Notes: generated by a model not told the origin, from the sequence alone. Counted from the stretch's first letter, positions 17,575 to 26,294 are shown. The stretch is 64,000 nt of DNA from WLMZ01 sp037139095 (GCA_037139095.1 JBAXHD010000009.1:1-64000); one strand, 5' to 3'. Translations and numbers: made by a program.

Positions 17575-17718
17575 GTGATCGCAGTAATTTTCCACTGGTG
17601 GCTCGGCCTGCTGCTCCTTCTCGGCGGCGGCGGCGTTACGTTGGCCCTCGTGGGTCTGTATCTCAAGACAGTCACGGCCGCAAAGTACCCGAACGGCAAA
17701 CGTCGTCGCGAAGACTGA
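17575..17718 (+). CDS. Small single-pass membrane protein (47 aa)
   Basis: Starts at GTG 17575 and encodes one long hydrophobic helix (HWWLGLLLLLGGGGVTLALVG) followed by a basic tail (KYPNGKRRRED), indicating an N-out/C-in single pass. It sits between rsrA and tilS, 79 bases after the former and 22 bases before the latter. The larger open frame upstream overlaps rsrA and is not believed. I do not recognise a function. Confidence 0.6.
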   Translation: MIAVIFHWWLGLLLLLGGGGVTLALVGLYLKTVTAAKYPNGKRRRED

Positions 17719-17740
17719 ATCAGTTGGCGGGCACGATCAC

Positions 17741-18643
17741 ATGTCGTCGTCCATCCAACTGAATCAACTCAATCGGCATCCCCTTGTGGTGTCGTTGCTC
17801 GCGCGTTGTCCGCAATTGGTTGCTGGCCACGATGTTGTTTGCGCTGTTTCTGGTGGCCCCGACTCGATGGCCTTGCTGGTGCTCGCAGCCGCAGCAGGTT
17901 GTCGTGTCACAGCGGTACATGTTGACCATGGCTTGCGTGACGGTTCGACCACCGAAGCGTCGGTCGTTGCTACTGCCGCAGCACTTGTCGGTGCCGAGTT
18001 TCGTGGCGAACAGGTACACGTAACTCCCGGACCCAATCAAGAGGCGAGGGCTCGTGCTGCTCGCTACGGCGTGCTTGGCCCCGATGCGCTCACCGGACAC
18101 ACCGCCGATGATCAGGCCGAGACGATGTTGCTGAATCTTCTGCGCGGCGGCGCGCTCAATGGGCTTAGCGGCATGCGGCCTCATCGCCACCCTTTGCTGC
18201 AGATTCGTCGGCACGAAACGCACGAACTGTGCCGTCAACTCGGCCTTGATCTCGTCGACGACCCATCGAACCGATTGGCAGTGCATCTGCGTAACCGTGT
18301 GCGCGCCGAACTGCTACCGCTGATGAACGACGTGGCCCAGCGTGACCTAGTGCCGCTGCTCACGCGGCAAGCCGAGGTCTGGCGTGCCGACGCCGACCTG
18401 CTCGACGAACTCGCTGCGGCGCTTGATCCAACCGATTGCAAGGCACTGGCTGCTGCACCCCTGCCGTTGGCCCGGCGAGCCGTGCGAACGTGGCTCACCG
18501 GCGAGCATCCACCCGATCTCGCCACGATTGAGCGCGTATTGGCCGTTGCGCGGGGTGAGGTTGCCGGCTGTGAGACCAACGACGGCCGACGAATTCGTAG
18601 GAGTAATCAGCGTCTCTCGCTTGATGGGCAGTCGCTCCGCTAG
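17741..18643 (+). CDS. tilS: tRNA(Ile)-lysidine synthetase
   Basis: Makes lysidine at position 34 of the AUA-reading tRNA-Ile, using ATP and lysine. The PP-loop SGGPDSMALL lies near residue 35, followed by VTAVHVDHGLRDGS and TGHTADDQAETMLLNLLRG, all hallmark N-type ATPase segments. At 300 residues it is short: the extra C-terminal domains of the E. coli enzyme are absent, as in many actinobacteria. Start ATG 17741. hpt and ftsH, which often follow tilS, are not seen here. Confidence 0.92.
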   Translation: MSSSIQLNQLNRHPLVVSLLARCPQLVAGHDVVCAVSGGPDSMALLVLAAAAGCRVTAVHVDHGLRDGSTTEASVVATAAALVGAEFRGEQVHVTPGPNQEARARAARYGVLGPDALTGHTADDQAETMLLNLLRGGALNGLSGMRPHRHPLLQIRRHETHELCRQLGLDLVDDPSNRLAVHLRNRVRAELLPLMNDVAQRDLVPLLTRQAEVWRADADLLDELAAALDPTDCKALAAAPLPLARRAVRTWLTGEHPPDLATIERVLAVARGEVAGCETNDGRRIRRSNQRLSLDGQSLR

Positions 18644-18711
18644 TGTGGCAACCCGATGCTCGCTCGTGTTGTTGCCGCGAACTTAATGCTGTTCTGTAGC
18701 GAGGTGAACTA

Positions 18712-19218
18712 GTGCCGCCGCGCCTTCGGGGCAAGTGGGCCCTTGGCATCACTCCACGCAACTTCACGTGGGTGCTCAAGGACAAACTCGCTGTGTGCGA
18801 GCGTCCCGGCGGCTACGGCGAGAACCACCGTCGGGTGCGCCGCCAAGAAGAGATCATCTGGATCCGTGAAAACGGTTTTGGTTGTCTGATCTCGATCATT
18901 CCTGCGCCGCACAACTTGCACAACTACGAAGAGCTCGGTGTGAACTACCGGCATCGTCCGTTCACGGGCGAAGATCTGGCTCCGTGGCTCAAGGCGTTTT
19001 ACACCGAACTGCATGCGTTGCTTGATGCAGGCGTGAAGGTCATCGTGCACAACGAAGAAGTGGGCGACCGCGTCATCGGCATCATGGGTGGCTACATCCG
19101 CTGGAGCGGGCTTGTCGAAGACAGCTCGCAGGCCATCATGATTACCGAGCGCATTGCCGAGCGTCAGCTCGATCCTTTTGCCCGTGAGGTCATCCTCATG
19201 GCACACACTCTTCGTTGA
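18712..19218 (+). CDS. Dual-specificity-phosphatase-fold protein lacking the catalytic Cys
   Basis: A 168-residue protein starting at GTG 18712. The layout resembles a small DSP/PTP domain: WVLKDKLAVCERPGG, a helix and strand with GCLISIIPAPHN, and then KVIVHNEEVGDRVIGIMGGY. The last segment aligns with the phosphatase P-loop HC(X)5R but reads H113-N114-(X)5-R120, so the nucleophilic Cys is replaced by Asn. A catalytically dead phosphate-binding role is the natural inference. It lies 68 bases after tilS and 15 bases before the scramblase-like gene. Compare with the intact phosphatase at 58257-58751. Confidence 0.6.
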   Translation: MPPRLRGKWALGITPRNFTWVLKDKLAVCERPGGYGENHRRVRRQEEIIWIRENGFGCLISIIPAPHNLHNYEELGVNYRHRPFTGEDLAPWLKAFYTELHALLDAGVKVIVHNEEVGDRVIGIMGGYIRWSGLVEDSSQAIMITERIAERQLDPFAREVILMAHTLR

Positions 19219-19233
19219 TCTAAGGTTCGTGCT

Positions 19234-20091
19234 ATGAGCACGGCGCCTTCGAATTGGTATCCCGATCCAATGAAGCGTCATCAGTTGCGTTATTGGGATG
19301 GCTCGGTGTGGACCCATCACGTAAGCAACAACGGGGTCACCGGAATCGATCCGCTGGACTCAACCCGCCTCGATCGATTTGAGCAAGGGCTTACCGTCGG
19401 CAACGAGGGCGACCCAGAGAAGATCACTCGTCAGGTCTCGGGCACCGGATACCGCGGTGCCGACATTCAGAATGCAGCCTTTGAAGGGGCCGGCACGCTG
19501 TTCACTGAGCCGATCCTCGTGGTGAATCAAAAGGCCAAGATCATTGAGCTCACCAACCAGTATTCGGTCTTCAATGCGCAGGGCCAGCAGGTGGCCGCGG
19601 TGAACGAGGTGGGCCAGTCTGCGGCCAAGAAGGCAGTGCGGTTGCTGACCAGTTGGGATCAGTTCCTCACCCACCGTTATGTCATCACCGACGCCAGTGG
19701 AGCAACGGTGCTGCAGCTCACGCGTCCTGCGAAATTGATGAAGTCGAGCATCATTGTGAGCGACCCTGCCGGCGCCGAGATCGGTCGCATCGTGCAGCAG
19801 AACGTGTTCGGCAAGATTCGGTTTGGCCTCGAGGCGGGCGGCGCCGCAGTGGGCTCAATCACTGCCGAGAACTGGCGCGCCTGGAACTTTCGCATCGAAG
19901 ATCACACCGGTGCCGAAGTGGCCCGCATCACCAAGACCTTTGAGGGCATCGCCAAAACGTTGTTCACTACTGCCGACAATTATGTGGTGCAGTTGCACGA
20001 TCACATTCCTCAGCCGTTGCTGTCGCTGGTTGTGGCCGCTGCGCTTTCGGTAGATACAGCGCTCAAGCAAGACGATCGCGGCCTCGGCTGA
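19234..20091 (+). CDS. DUF2510 plus scramblase/LURP-one-like protein
   Basis: A 285-residue protein. The first about 35 residues (NWYPDPMKRHQLRYWDGSVWTHHV) form a DUF2510 motif, common in actinobacterial membrane-associated proteins. The remainder (TLFTEPILVVNQKAKIIELTNQYSVFN, YVITDASGATVLQLTRPAKLMKSSIIVSDPAGAEIGRI) matches the phospholipid-scramblase/LURP-one-related tubby-like barrel. The C-terminal LLSLVVAAALSVDTAL is hydrophobic and may contact the membrane. Molecular function is not established for bacterial members. It probably follows the pseudophosphatase in one transcript. Confidence 0.72.
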   Translation: MSTAPSNWYPDPMKRHQLRYWDGSVWTHHVSNNGVTGIDPLDSTRLDRFEQGLTVGNEGDPEKITRQVSGTGYRGADIQNAAFEGAGTLFTEPILVVNQKAKIIELTNQYSVFNAQGQQVAAVNEVGQSAAKKAVRLLTSWDQFLTHRYVITDASGATVLQLTRPAKLMKSSIIVSDPAGAEIGRIVQQNVFGKIRFGLEAGGAAVGSITAENWRAWNFRIEDHTGAEVARITKTFEGIAKTLFTTADNYVVQLHDHIPQPLLSLVVAAALSVDTALKQDDRGLG

Positions 20092-20097
20092 GGTTCG

Positions 20098-21930
20098 TTA
20101 GCCCACCGCAACGATGTCGGCCAGCACATGTACGGGCGCATTGCTCGCAAGGCAGAACCCGCCATCGGCGATGGTGGTCATCACCGAGAACGTGGCTTGA
20201 CTATTCGGTGTCACCACGGCAATCGATCCCTCGGGGCGAGGCTGAGCGCACGGCCACATGAACACGGATGCGCCGTTTGCTCCACCGATCAAGGTGAGGT
20301 TTACCTGGGCAGTGGTTACCTTCGCCGGAGCGCCTGCGAGTGGGCCGAGCACAACAGGTGTTGGAGCAGAACCGAGTGGCGCGTTCAAGGTTCGTGAATC
20401 GAATCGACGAATTGCTGTGATAGGGAACAGGCCCGGCGCATCTTGACGCCACACCGTGGTGACATCGACGAGCACGTTGGTGGCAACAGTTGGCTTCAGG
20501 CACAGCCCGGTTGAGTTCATTCGAACCACCATGCTGAACGAAGTCATCCGTGAGCTCACAAATGGTGCCTTCACTTCATTGCCTCCGCACGGGGTGATCA
20601 ACAGCGTGCCCGACGAAGCGGGGTCAATCACGGTGAAAGTGGCGGTTAACGCTTGGCTATCGGCCGATGCGCCGAGCATCTCTGGAGTGAGCGTGACCAA
20701 CTGGTTTGCTGCCAGGCGCTTGGTGGTTCGTGTGTCGATGACCCGATGGGTCGCTACAGGAAGAGCGCCCACACCGGCCGGCTCAAGCTGCGCGACCACG
20801 GTGATTCGTGCCTGAGCCGCTGCGCTGCTCGTGGCGCAGATCTGGCCGTTGTTGACCGCGACAGTGGCGTATCCGATGGCCATTGGTCCGGCATCAACCG
20901 ACAATGAGGTCGCCGCCGGAGCGGGTGCGTCGCATGGGTGCACGACGATGCTTGCTGTCTGCTTGCTCGTAGCCGAGATACGAACCACCACTGCTGCTGC
21001 AGTGGTGCTGAGCCCGTTGACTCCGGCCACGTTGATCTTCTTGGTGACATTTGGCTGCAGAGCCGATGCCGATGAGGCCGTGAGCACTGCCACTGGATTG
21101 ATGAAGTGCCAACGCAGCGCTGGGTCAAAGCGAAGGCCCGGCACTGCCGGTGCAGTCGGTGCAGTCGTAGTCGTGGTGGCAGGCGTCGTGGTGGCAGTTG
21201 TCGAAGTCGGTGCAACGGTGCCCGCCGCAGTTGTGGTTGAAGTCAGCGCCAGCGCTGCAGCCGGTGGTTCGGTGATCTTGCAACCATCGACAGCCATCAC
21301 ACTTTGGGTTGGGTTGATCGGTGGCCCGCCTTGGGGATGAATCTCGAAGTGAAGATGTGAAGTGTCAGTGTTGCCAGTGGCACCGATGTATCCAATGATC
21401 TGGCCTGCCACCACGGTTGACCCAACCGACAATCCATCGGCAAAGGCCGAGAGGTGCGCGTAAAAGAAGTAGGTGCCATCGGCGGTCGTGAGCCGCCATC
21501 CGTTTCCGGAGAGTTGCCCGGCGAGATCGATGTAGCGCTTGGTGAGCGTGCCGTCGTTTACGGCGTACACGTTGAGGCCCTTTTTGGCGATGATGTCGAC
21601 GCCCTCATGGCGGCGACCGCCCGAACGTGGTGCGCCGTACGAGTCCACAAAGCCGCAGAGGCCTTGCACTGGAAACTGAGCGAGGGCGATGGTCGGCCCC
21701 GCGATTGTTGTTGTGGTCGTGCTCGATTTCTTGGTTCCAGTGGGCTTGGCCGTGCCAGCGGCACCCGAGGCGCCGGCGTCGACAGACGGTGAGACACCAG
21801 TAACTACCGCCAGGCTTGACGCCATCGCGAGCAACGAACAGATGAGCCCTACCCTCAGGCGACGTCGGCGAACAACAACGACAGGGGCGCGAAGTTGTTG
21901 ATGTGATCTACGTGATTGGTTGGTCACCAC
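20098..21930 (-). CDS. Secreted M23 (LytM) peptidase with C-terminal surface domains
   Basis: A 610-residue exported protein. The N-terminus has a basic stretch and hydrophobic signal (RVGLICSLLAMASSLAVVTG). The LytM domain at about 90-215 retains the zinc motifs HEGVD (HxxxD) and SHLHFE (HxH-type), so peptidoglycan endopeptidase activity is plausible. A Thr/Ala-rich linker follows. The C-terminal 330 residues contain two related beta-rich modules marked by ATHRVIDTR and AIRRFDSR, a motif pattern I associate with actinobacterial surface proteins. GTG 21930 follows a strong GGAAGGAGG site. Confidence 0.83.
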   Translation of the reverse strand: MVTNQSRRSHQQLRAPVVVVRRRRLRVGLICSLLAMASSLAVVTGVSPSVDAGASGAAGTAKPTGTKKSSTTTTTIAGPTIALAQFPVQGLCGFVDSYGAPRSGGRRHEGVDIIAKKGLNVYAVNDGTLTKRYIDLAGQLSGNGWRLTTADGTYFFYAHLSAFADGLSVGSTVVAGQIIGYIGATGNTDTSHLHFEIHPQGGPPINPTQSVMAVDGCKITEPPAAALALTSTTTAAGTVAPTSTTATTTPATTTTTAPTAPAVPGLRFDPALRWHFINPVAVLTASSASALQPNVTKKINVAGVNGLSTTAAAVVVRISATSKQTASIVVHPCDAPAPAATSLSVDAGPMAIGYATVAVNNGQICATSSAAAQARITVVAQLEPAGVGALPVATHRVIDTRTTKRLAANQLVTLTPEMLGASADSQALTATFTVIDPASSGTLLITPCGGNEVKAPFVSSRMTSFSMVVRMNSTGLCLKPTVATNVLVDVTTVWRQDAPGLFPITAIRRFDSRTLNAPLGSAPTPVVLGPLAGAPAKVTTAQVNLTLIGGANGASVFMWPCAQPRPEGSIAVVTPNSQATFSVMTTIADGGFCLASNAPVHVLADIVAVG

Positions 21931-21950
21931 GGCGCCTCCTTCCTGCTTCT

Positions 21951-22000
21951 CAAGAGGTATCGGCAGGAATCACTGCGGTCTTGAGGAGAGCTTGAGCTCT
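21951..22000 (-). promoter_or_regulatory. Inverted repeats in the M23 peptidase leader
   Basis: On the minus strand just upstream of the ribosome-binding site, CTCAAGA (21978-21984 region) pairs with TCTTGAG (near 21950) around an inner GCAG/CTGC stem. A second dyad, AGAGCT-CA-AGCTCT (about 21988-22001), lies further upstream. The leader can fold next to the start codon. No known riboswitch class was recognised. Confidence 0.3.
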
Positions 22001-22046
22001 TCGCCATCTGTCACACGGCGCAGTTGGCTCCGGTAGCGTTGTCCGG

Positions 22047-23039
22047 ATGAAAGGGCGCCGCGTTCTGGTCACGGGGATGGGCAGCGAACTCGGCTCGCTC
22101 GTGGCCTCGATGCTCGAGACCGAGCCGTGGGTTGGCCAACTCGAAGGAATCGATGTCGATCCGCCGCGTCGCCGCTTACGCAAAGCAGTGTTCCATCGCA
22201 TCGACGCGAACAACCGCGCCCACGTTGTCGATGTCGTTTCTCGGTTCAACCCACATGTGCTGATTCACATTGCGGTGTGGGAGCCCGATGCCAGAGTTAA
22301 CACCCGTACCGCTGTTGCTTTCACGCAGCAAGCGGCAACGTCGTTCCTTGGAGCGGCCGCCGAGTGCTCAGCGCTCGAGCACATCGTGCTTCGCAGCGCT
22401 GCTTCGGTCTATGGCCGAGCGCGTGGTGCGCTCACTCGTCCCGACGAATCGGCAGCGATCAACCCGACCACCGAGTTCGGCCGCATGGCTGAGCGTCTTG
22501 AGGCCATCGCCAACGATGTGGGTCAACGTGCCGGTGTCAGCGTTGGCGCAGTGCGCTTAGCTCCGGTGCTTGGCCCGCACGTGCCGAGTCCGCTTGGTCG
22601 TCTCTTGCGCCTTCCGGCGGTGCCGTTTAGTGCACTCGCCGATCCGCCGTTTGCAGTGCTGCGCGATGCCGATGCTGCGCAAGCGCTCGTTGCGGCGGCC
22701 CGCGTTGGTTTAGCCGAACCCGTCAACGTGGTGGCCCCCGAGGCAATTACCGCATGGCAAGCCATCTTGCGCGGCCGCCGTTTGCCGTTGCCGTTGTTTG
22801 GCCCCGAATGGGGCATTGCGCGCAGGCTCAGCCATTTCGTGGGTGCCCCTGTGCCCGATCACGTGATCGAACTGTTGCACCGCGGTCGGCTTGTCGATGG
22901 TGGCCGCGCACTCGAGTTGCTTGGGGTCACTCCCGCCCAGAGCACCCCCGAGGTCATCGATCGTCTGTATGCCTGGCCGTCGGTTGTGCACGTGCGACCC
23001 GCCACACCCGCACCGTGGCAGCAGGGTCTGGCGTCATGA
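22047..23039 (+). CDS. NAD-dependent epimerase/dehydratase (extended SDR)
   Basis: A 330-residue extended SDR. The N-terminal VLVTGMGSELGSLVA is the nucleotide motif, and VYGRARGALTR holds the SxnYxxxK-like region in degraded form (SAASVYGRAR, Tyr present, Lys replaced by Arg). The substrate is unknown. It overlaps the following acyltransferase-like gene by four bases (ATGA). This epimerase-acyltransferase pairing resembles mycobacterial Rv0501-Rv0502, from memory and unchecked. Confidence 0.8.
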   Translation: MKGRRVLVTGMGSELGSLVASMLETEPWVGQLEGIDVDPPRRRLRKAVFHRIDANNRAHVVDVVSRFNPHVLIHIAVWEPDARVNTRTAVAFTQQAATSFLGAAAECSALEHIVLRSAASVYGRARGALTRPDESAAINPTTEFGRMAERLEAIANDVGQRAGVSVGAVRLAPVLGPHVPSPLGRLLRLPAVPFSALADPPFAVLRDADAAQALVAAARVGLAEPVNVVAPEAITAWQAILRGRRLPLPLFGPEWGIARRLSHFVGAPVPDHVIELLHRGRLVDGGRALELLGVTPAQSTPEVIDRLYAWPSVVHVRPATPAPWQQGLAS

Positions 23040-23773
23040 GCGTTCACTTGGCCGACACGTCGAGCAGGTCTGTCACCGAGATTCCCAGCGTTCGGCGCGA
23101 CCCCATCGCGCAGGTTGTGCGACTCGCTACGCGTCCGGTGTCGGTGGTGTGGCCTCGGCCAACGGTCGATCATTGGGGTCGGGATCAGCACCTCGTTGAG
23201 GCCATTGCTCCTTGGGCCAACCTTCGTTGGGACGTGAGCGTTGGCGGAGAACAGTTGCTGCCCCGCGGCGGTGCGCTCATCATTGTGAACACTCGTCGGT
23301 TTGCGCTCACGCCGATCTCTACGGCGTTCGCGCTAGGCGAGGCACTGCATCGGCCGGTGCGTTTTGTGGGTCGCCCCGACACGGTTCCATTCGGTCCGCT
23401 GCTCCGCCGTGTCGGTGGCTTGTTGGCGCAACCCGATGAAATAGCAGGCGCATTGCGAGATGGCCAACTCGTGGTTCTCGGAGCCGATGGCTCGCTCAAC
23501 CCGCGCTATGCGGGTGCGGTAGATCCGCAACTCGTGGGAGCTGCCATTCGCGAAAATGTTCCAGTGCATGTGGCCGCCACGTTGAGCACCGTGGTCAGTC
23601 GCCAGGCTCGCGTCGAAGTGGTCGCTGCGTTGCGGTCGCGTAAGAAGCGCCGAGGCCCCCTTGCCGAAGTCGAGTTGGCCGAACATGCACAGCGTCGATT
23701 GCAAGATCTGCTCGACGAGTTGGGCGGTACACGCACCGGGGTACCCGGTCTCGGATGGCTGGGCGAGGGCTGA
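23036..23773 (+). CDS. PlsC/AGPAT-like acyltransferase homologue without HX4D
   Basis: A 245-residue protein whose layout follows lysophospholipid acyltransferases: ALIIVNTRRFALTP at motif I, RFVGRPDTVPFGPLLRRVGG at motif II and QLVVLGADGSLNPR at motif III. Motif I lacks the catalytic His and Asp (NTRRFALT in place of NHxxxxD), and motif III lacks the EGTRS core (GADGS). The basic C-terminus (RSRKKRRG) could contact membranes. It may be a non-catalytic relative. Start ATG 23036 overlaps the epimerase stop. Confidence 0.6.
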   Translation: MSVHLADTSSRSVTEIPSVRRDPIAQVVRLATRPVSVVWPRPTVDHWGRDQHLVEAIAPWANLRWDVSVGGEQLLPRGGALIIVNTRRFALTPISTAFALGEALHRPVRFVGRPDTVPFGPLLRRVGGLLAQPDEIAGALRDGQLVVLGADGSLNPRYAGAVDPQLVGAAIRENVPVHVAATLSTVVSRQARVEVVAALRSRKKRRGPLAEVELAEHAQRRLQDLLDELGGTRTGVPGLGWLGEG

Positions 23774-23776
23774 GTA

Positions 23777-24643
23777 ATGACATACACACGCGCAGCCGAC
23801 GGAGTCCGTTTGCACTATCAGGCCATCGGTCGCCGTCATGGCCCGCCTGTGTTGATGGTGCAAGGTCTCGGAGCCGACAAGCACGGCTGGGATATGCAGC
23901 GTCTTGCGCTCGCGTCGCGTTATCAGGTGATCGCGCTCGATAACCGTGGTGCTGGCCGCAGCGACAAACCGTTCGGTGTGTATTCCATCGAGCAGATGGC
24001 CGACGATGCCATCGCAGTGCTCGATCACGCCGGTGTCGAGTCGGCTCACGTTGTTGGCGCATCGATGGGCGGAGTCATCAGCCAGTTCATTGCGTTTAAG
24101 TATCCCGAGCGAGTTCGTTCGCTCACGCTTGCATGCACCGCGTGTCGCAACCATCCGTGGCGGCGCGAGTTGCTCAGCAGTTGGGCATCAACCGCAAGCG
24201 AGCGCGGCATGGGCGCGATGGCCAACGAGGCAGCGCGATGGGTGATTGGTCCGCGTTCGTTCCGTCGCGCCACGCCAATGCTTGGCTGGCTGGGGCCGAT
24301 GGCGTTTGGCCGTCCAACGCACGCATTCGTTGCGCAGGTGCGCGCGATTCTGTCGGCCGATGAGTCGATGGCCGATGAGCTCACCAAGCTCGATGTGCCC
24401 ACGCTGATCATGGTGGGCAACCAAGACATCCTTACGCCTCGCGGCGACTCCGAAGAACTTGCCGAGCTCATTCCCTTCGCCGAGCTTGCCGTGATCTCCG
24501 GCGCGGCTCACGGGCTCATGGTCGAGCACGCCAGTACCTTCAATCGTTTGCTACTCAACTTCCTCGATCGTTGTGTCGCTGCCGAACAGGCAGCAACGTT
24601 GGCTGCTGTCACGGCGACCGACGCCACCGATCTCGCGTCATAG
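23777..24643 (+). CDS. Alpha/beta hydrolase
   Basis: A 288-residue hydrolase: oxyanion segment MVQGLGADKHGWD, VIALDNRGAGRSDKP, nucleophile elbow GASMGG, acid in VGNQDILTP and catalytic His in ISGAAHGLMVEH. These are the classic epoxide-hydrolase/esterase landmarks. The substrate is unknown. It is three bases after the acyltransferase-like gene and seven bases before the flavoprotein, so all are likely cotranscribed. It may act on lipids. Confidence 0.88.
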   Translation: MTYTRAADGVRLHYQAIGRRHGPPVLMVQGLGADKHGWDMQRLALASRYQVIALDNRGAGRSDKPFGVYSIEQMADDAIAVLDHAGVESAHVVGASMGGVISQFIAFKYPERVRSLTLACTACRNHPWRRELLSSWASTASERGMGAMANEAARWVIGPRSFRRATPMLGWLGPMAFGRPTHAFVAQVRAILSADESMADELTKLDVPTLIMVGNQDILTPRGDSEELAELIPFAELAVISGAAHGLMVEHASTFNRLLLNFLDRCVAAEQAATLAAVTATDATDLAS

Positions 24644-24649
24644 TTACTG

Positions 24650-25606
24650 ATGCGCGTTGTTATAGTCGGCGCCGGTCTGGCGGGGTTGACTGCCGCTCGA
24701 CAACTCAGCGATGCGGGACATCACGTTGTTGTCTTCGACAAAGGTCGTTCACCCGGAGGCCGGTTGGCAACGCGTCGCATCGGGTCGTCTCGGTTCGATC
24801 ATGGCGCGCAGTTCTTCACGATTCGTAGCGACGAGTTCGCTGCCGTCGTTCAGCCGCATCTCACATCGGGCTTGGTGTTCGAGTGGTGCCGGGGTTTTTC
24901 TCCCGAAGGCGATGGCTACCCGCGCTATGCGGTGCGCGCAGGCATGAACGCGTGGGCGAAGGCGCTTGCCGTTGGCCTCGATGTGCGCTGCAACACATTG
25001 GTGTTCGCAATCAGACCCGGCGCTGCGAATAGCGGCGCCGCGTGGGATGTTGCCCTCGATGACGGCACGTCGGTGCTGGCCGATGCGTTGGTTGTGACAT
25101 GCCCGTTAGCGCAGTCGTATTCGTTGATCGTGTCGGCCGAGGTGGCCTTGCCAGAAGAACTTGTGCGCACCGAATATGACCGCACCGTCGCGTTGTTGGC
25201 TGTACTCGATCGTGCTCCCGCCGTCGCCGAACCGGGCGGCCTCAACAACCCAACCGACACGTTGAGTTTCGTTGCCGACAATCAACGCAAAGGCATCAGC
25301 GATTCGCCAGCGCTCACGGTGCATGCGGCGGCCGGATGGTCCGAGCAGCACTGGAACCAATCGAGTGACGAACTCATTGCCGAACTCATCGCTGCCGCTG
25401 CCGATTACATTGGCTCGGCCAACGTCGTCGAGGCGCAACTGAAGAAGTGGCGCTTCGCCACACCACGAGTCATCTGGCCTGAGCCGTGTTGGGTAGCTGC
25501 CGAGTCGGCTGGTCCTTTGGTGCTCGCTGGCGATGCCTTCGCGGGGCCACGGGTAGAAGGCGCTGTCTTGTCGGGTCTGGCCGCGGCCAGAGCATTGATG
25601 CAATAG
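24650..25606 (+). CDS. NAD(P)/FAD-dependent oxidoreductase (renalase-like)
   Basis: A 318-residue flavoprotein with the Rossmann FAD motif VVIVGAGLAGLTAARQLSDAG and the following FDKGRSPGGRLATRR, characteristic of renalase/amine-oxidase-like proteins. FDHGAQFFTIR and the late LVLAGDAFAGPRVEGAVLSGLAAA (FAD C-terminal motif) support the call. Members of this group oxidise reduced nicotinamide isomers or unknown amines. It ends the four-gene run starting at 22047. Confidence 0.85.
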   Translation: MRVVIVGAGLAGLTAARQLSDAGHHVVVFDKGRSPGGRLATRRIGSSRFDHGAQFFTIRSDEFAAVVQPHLTSGLVFEWCRGFSPEGDGYPRYAVRAGMNAWAKALAVGLDVRCNTLVFAIRPGAANSGAAWDVALDDGTSVLADALVVTCPLAQSYSLIVSAEVALPEELVRTEYDRTVALLAVLDRAPAVAEPGGLNNPTDTLSFVADNQRKGISDSPALTVHAAAGWSEQHWNQSSDELIAELIAAAADYIGSANVVEAQLKKWRFATPRVIWPEPCWVAAESAGPLVLAGDAFAGPRVEGAVLSGLAAARALMQ

Positions 25607-25661
25607 CCGCAACCCACAGCGTGTTGCCGCGTTACAGCGGTATCGGCTCAGTTGGTTGCGG
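25607..25661. terminator. Nested inverted repeats at convergent junction
   Basis: CCGCAACC (25607-25614) pairs with GGTTGCGG (25654-25661), enclosing a smaller CCGC-GTTACA-GCGG stem (25627-25640). The position between the converging flavoprotein and minus-strand secreted protein suggests a two-way terminator. The right arm overlaps the final codons of the latter. Confidence 0.4.
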
Positions 25662-26253
25662 TCACGTCGGGCGAACAATGCACTGCAGTCACGCGCTGCT
25701 TGGCAACATCGATCACGGTGGTGCTCTTGGGTCCAAACTTCGACACGAACTCCGACAGCGAACCTGACTCTTGCGGACAGTTGTAGTCGATGCTGGCGGC
25801 AGTTCTCACGATCCACCCGTTGGACAGCTGCACCAAGCCGTTGCCCAGCAGCGACTGAACCGGCGGCAAGGTCACCTTCGTGCCGACCTCTTTGGGAACG
25901 AGTGCGAACCACACCACGGCTTCGCCCAGAAGGTCGGCGAACACCACACATGCGCTGACTTCGGTGATGTTTGTACACGAGTTCGAGCCGAGGGTTCCGT
26001 CGACGATGTGCATTGTGCGATTGCCATCGATGACGGCATCGGCGGATCCATGCACCACGCCGTCGGCGACAGAGAAATCGGGCGACGGCAGCAACTGAAA
26101 CACGGGGGCCATGAAGTCGATAGTTCGTGGCGAAGCACCAGACGCAACCGTGTCAGTGGTCGTTGATCCCGGAAGGATTGTCTTCAGCGCAACGGCGAGC
26201 GCGATCAACACGACGAAGGCAGCCCAGATTCGCCATGAGAAGAACTGCCGCAT
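25648..26253 (-). CDS. Hypothetical membrane-anchored secreted protein (201 aa)
   Basis: Begins at ATG 26253 with a signal-anchor (WRIWAAFVVLIALAVALKTIL), then an extracytoplasmic domain with several Cys (SNSCTN, SACVVF, YNCPQE, VHCSPD) that may form disulfides. No enzyme motif is evident. The longer open frame to 26910 runs inside hemL and is not believed. It lies 41 bases downstream of hemL on the same strand and may be cotranscribed with hemB-hemL. A role in haem metabolism cannot be inferred from sequence. Confidence 0.62.
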   Translation of the reverse strand: MRQFFSWRIWAAFVVLIALAVALKTILPGSTTTDTVASGASPRTIDFMAPVFQLLPSPDFSVADGVVHGSADAVIDGNRTMHIVDGTLGSNSCTNITEVSACVVFADLLGEAVVWFALVPKEVGTKVTLPPVQSLLGNGLVQLSNGWIVRTAASIDYNCPQESGSLSEFVSKFGPKSTTVIDVAKQRVTAVHCSPDVTATN

Positions 26254-26294
26254 CCCGACGAGCGTATGCCAGTGCGTGAGCGATGGAGTGTCAG

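Noticed and set aside
21931..22046. A ydaO-type (c-di-AMP) riboswitch upstream of the M23 peptidase
   Set aside because: Such riboswitches often precede cell-wall hydrolases in actinobacteria, but the conserved core could not be matched in this short leader; only simple dyads are visible.
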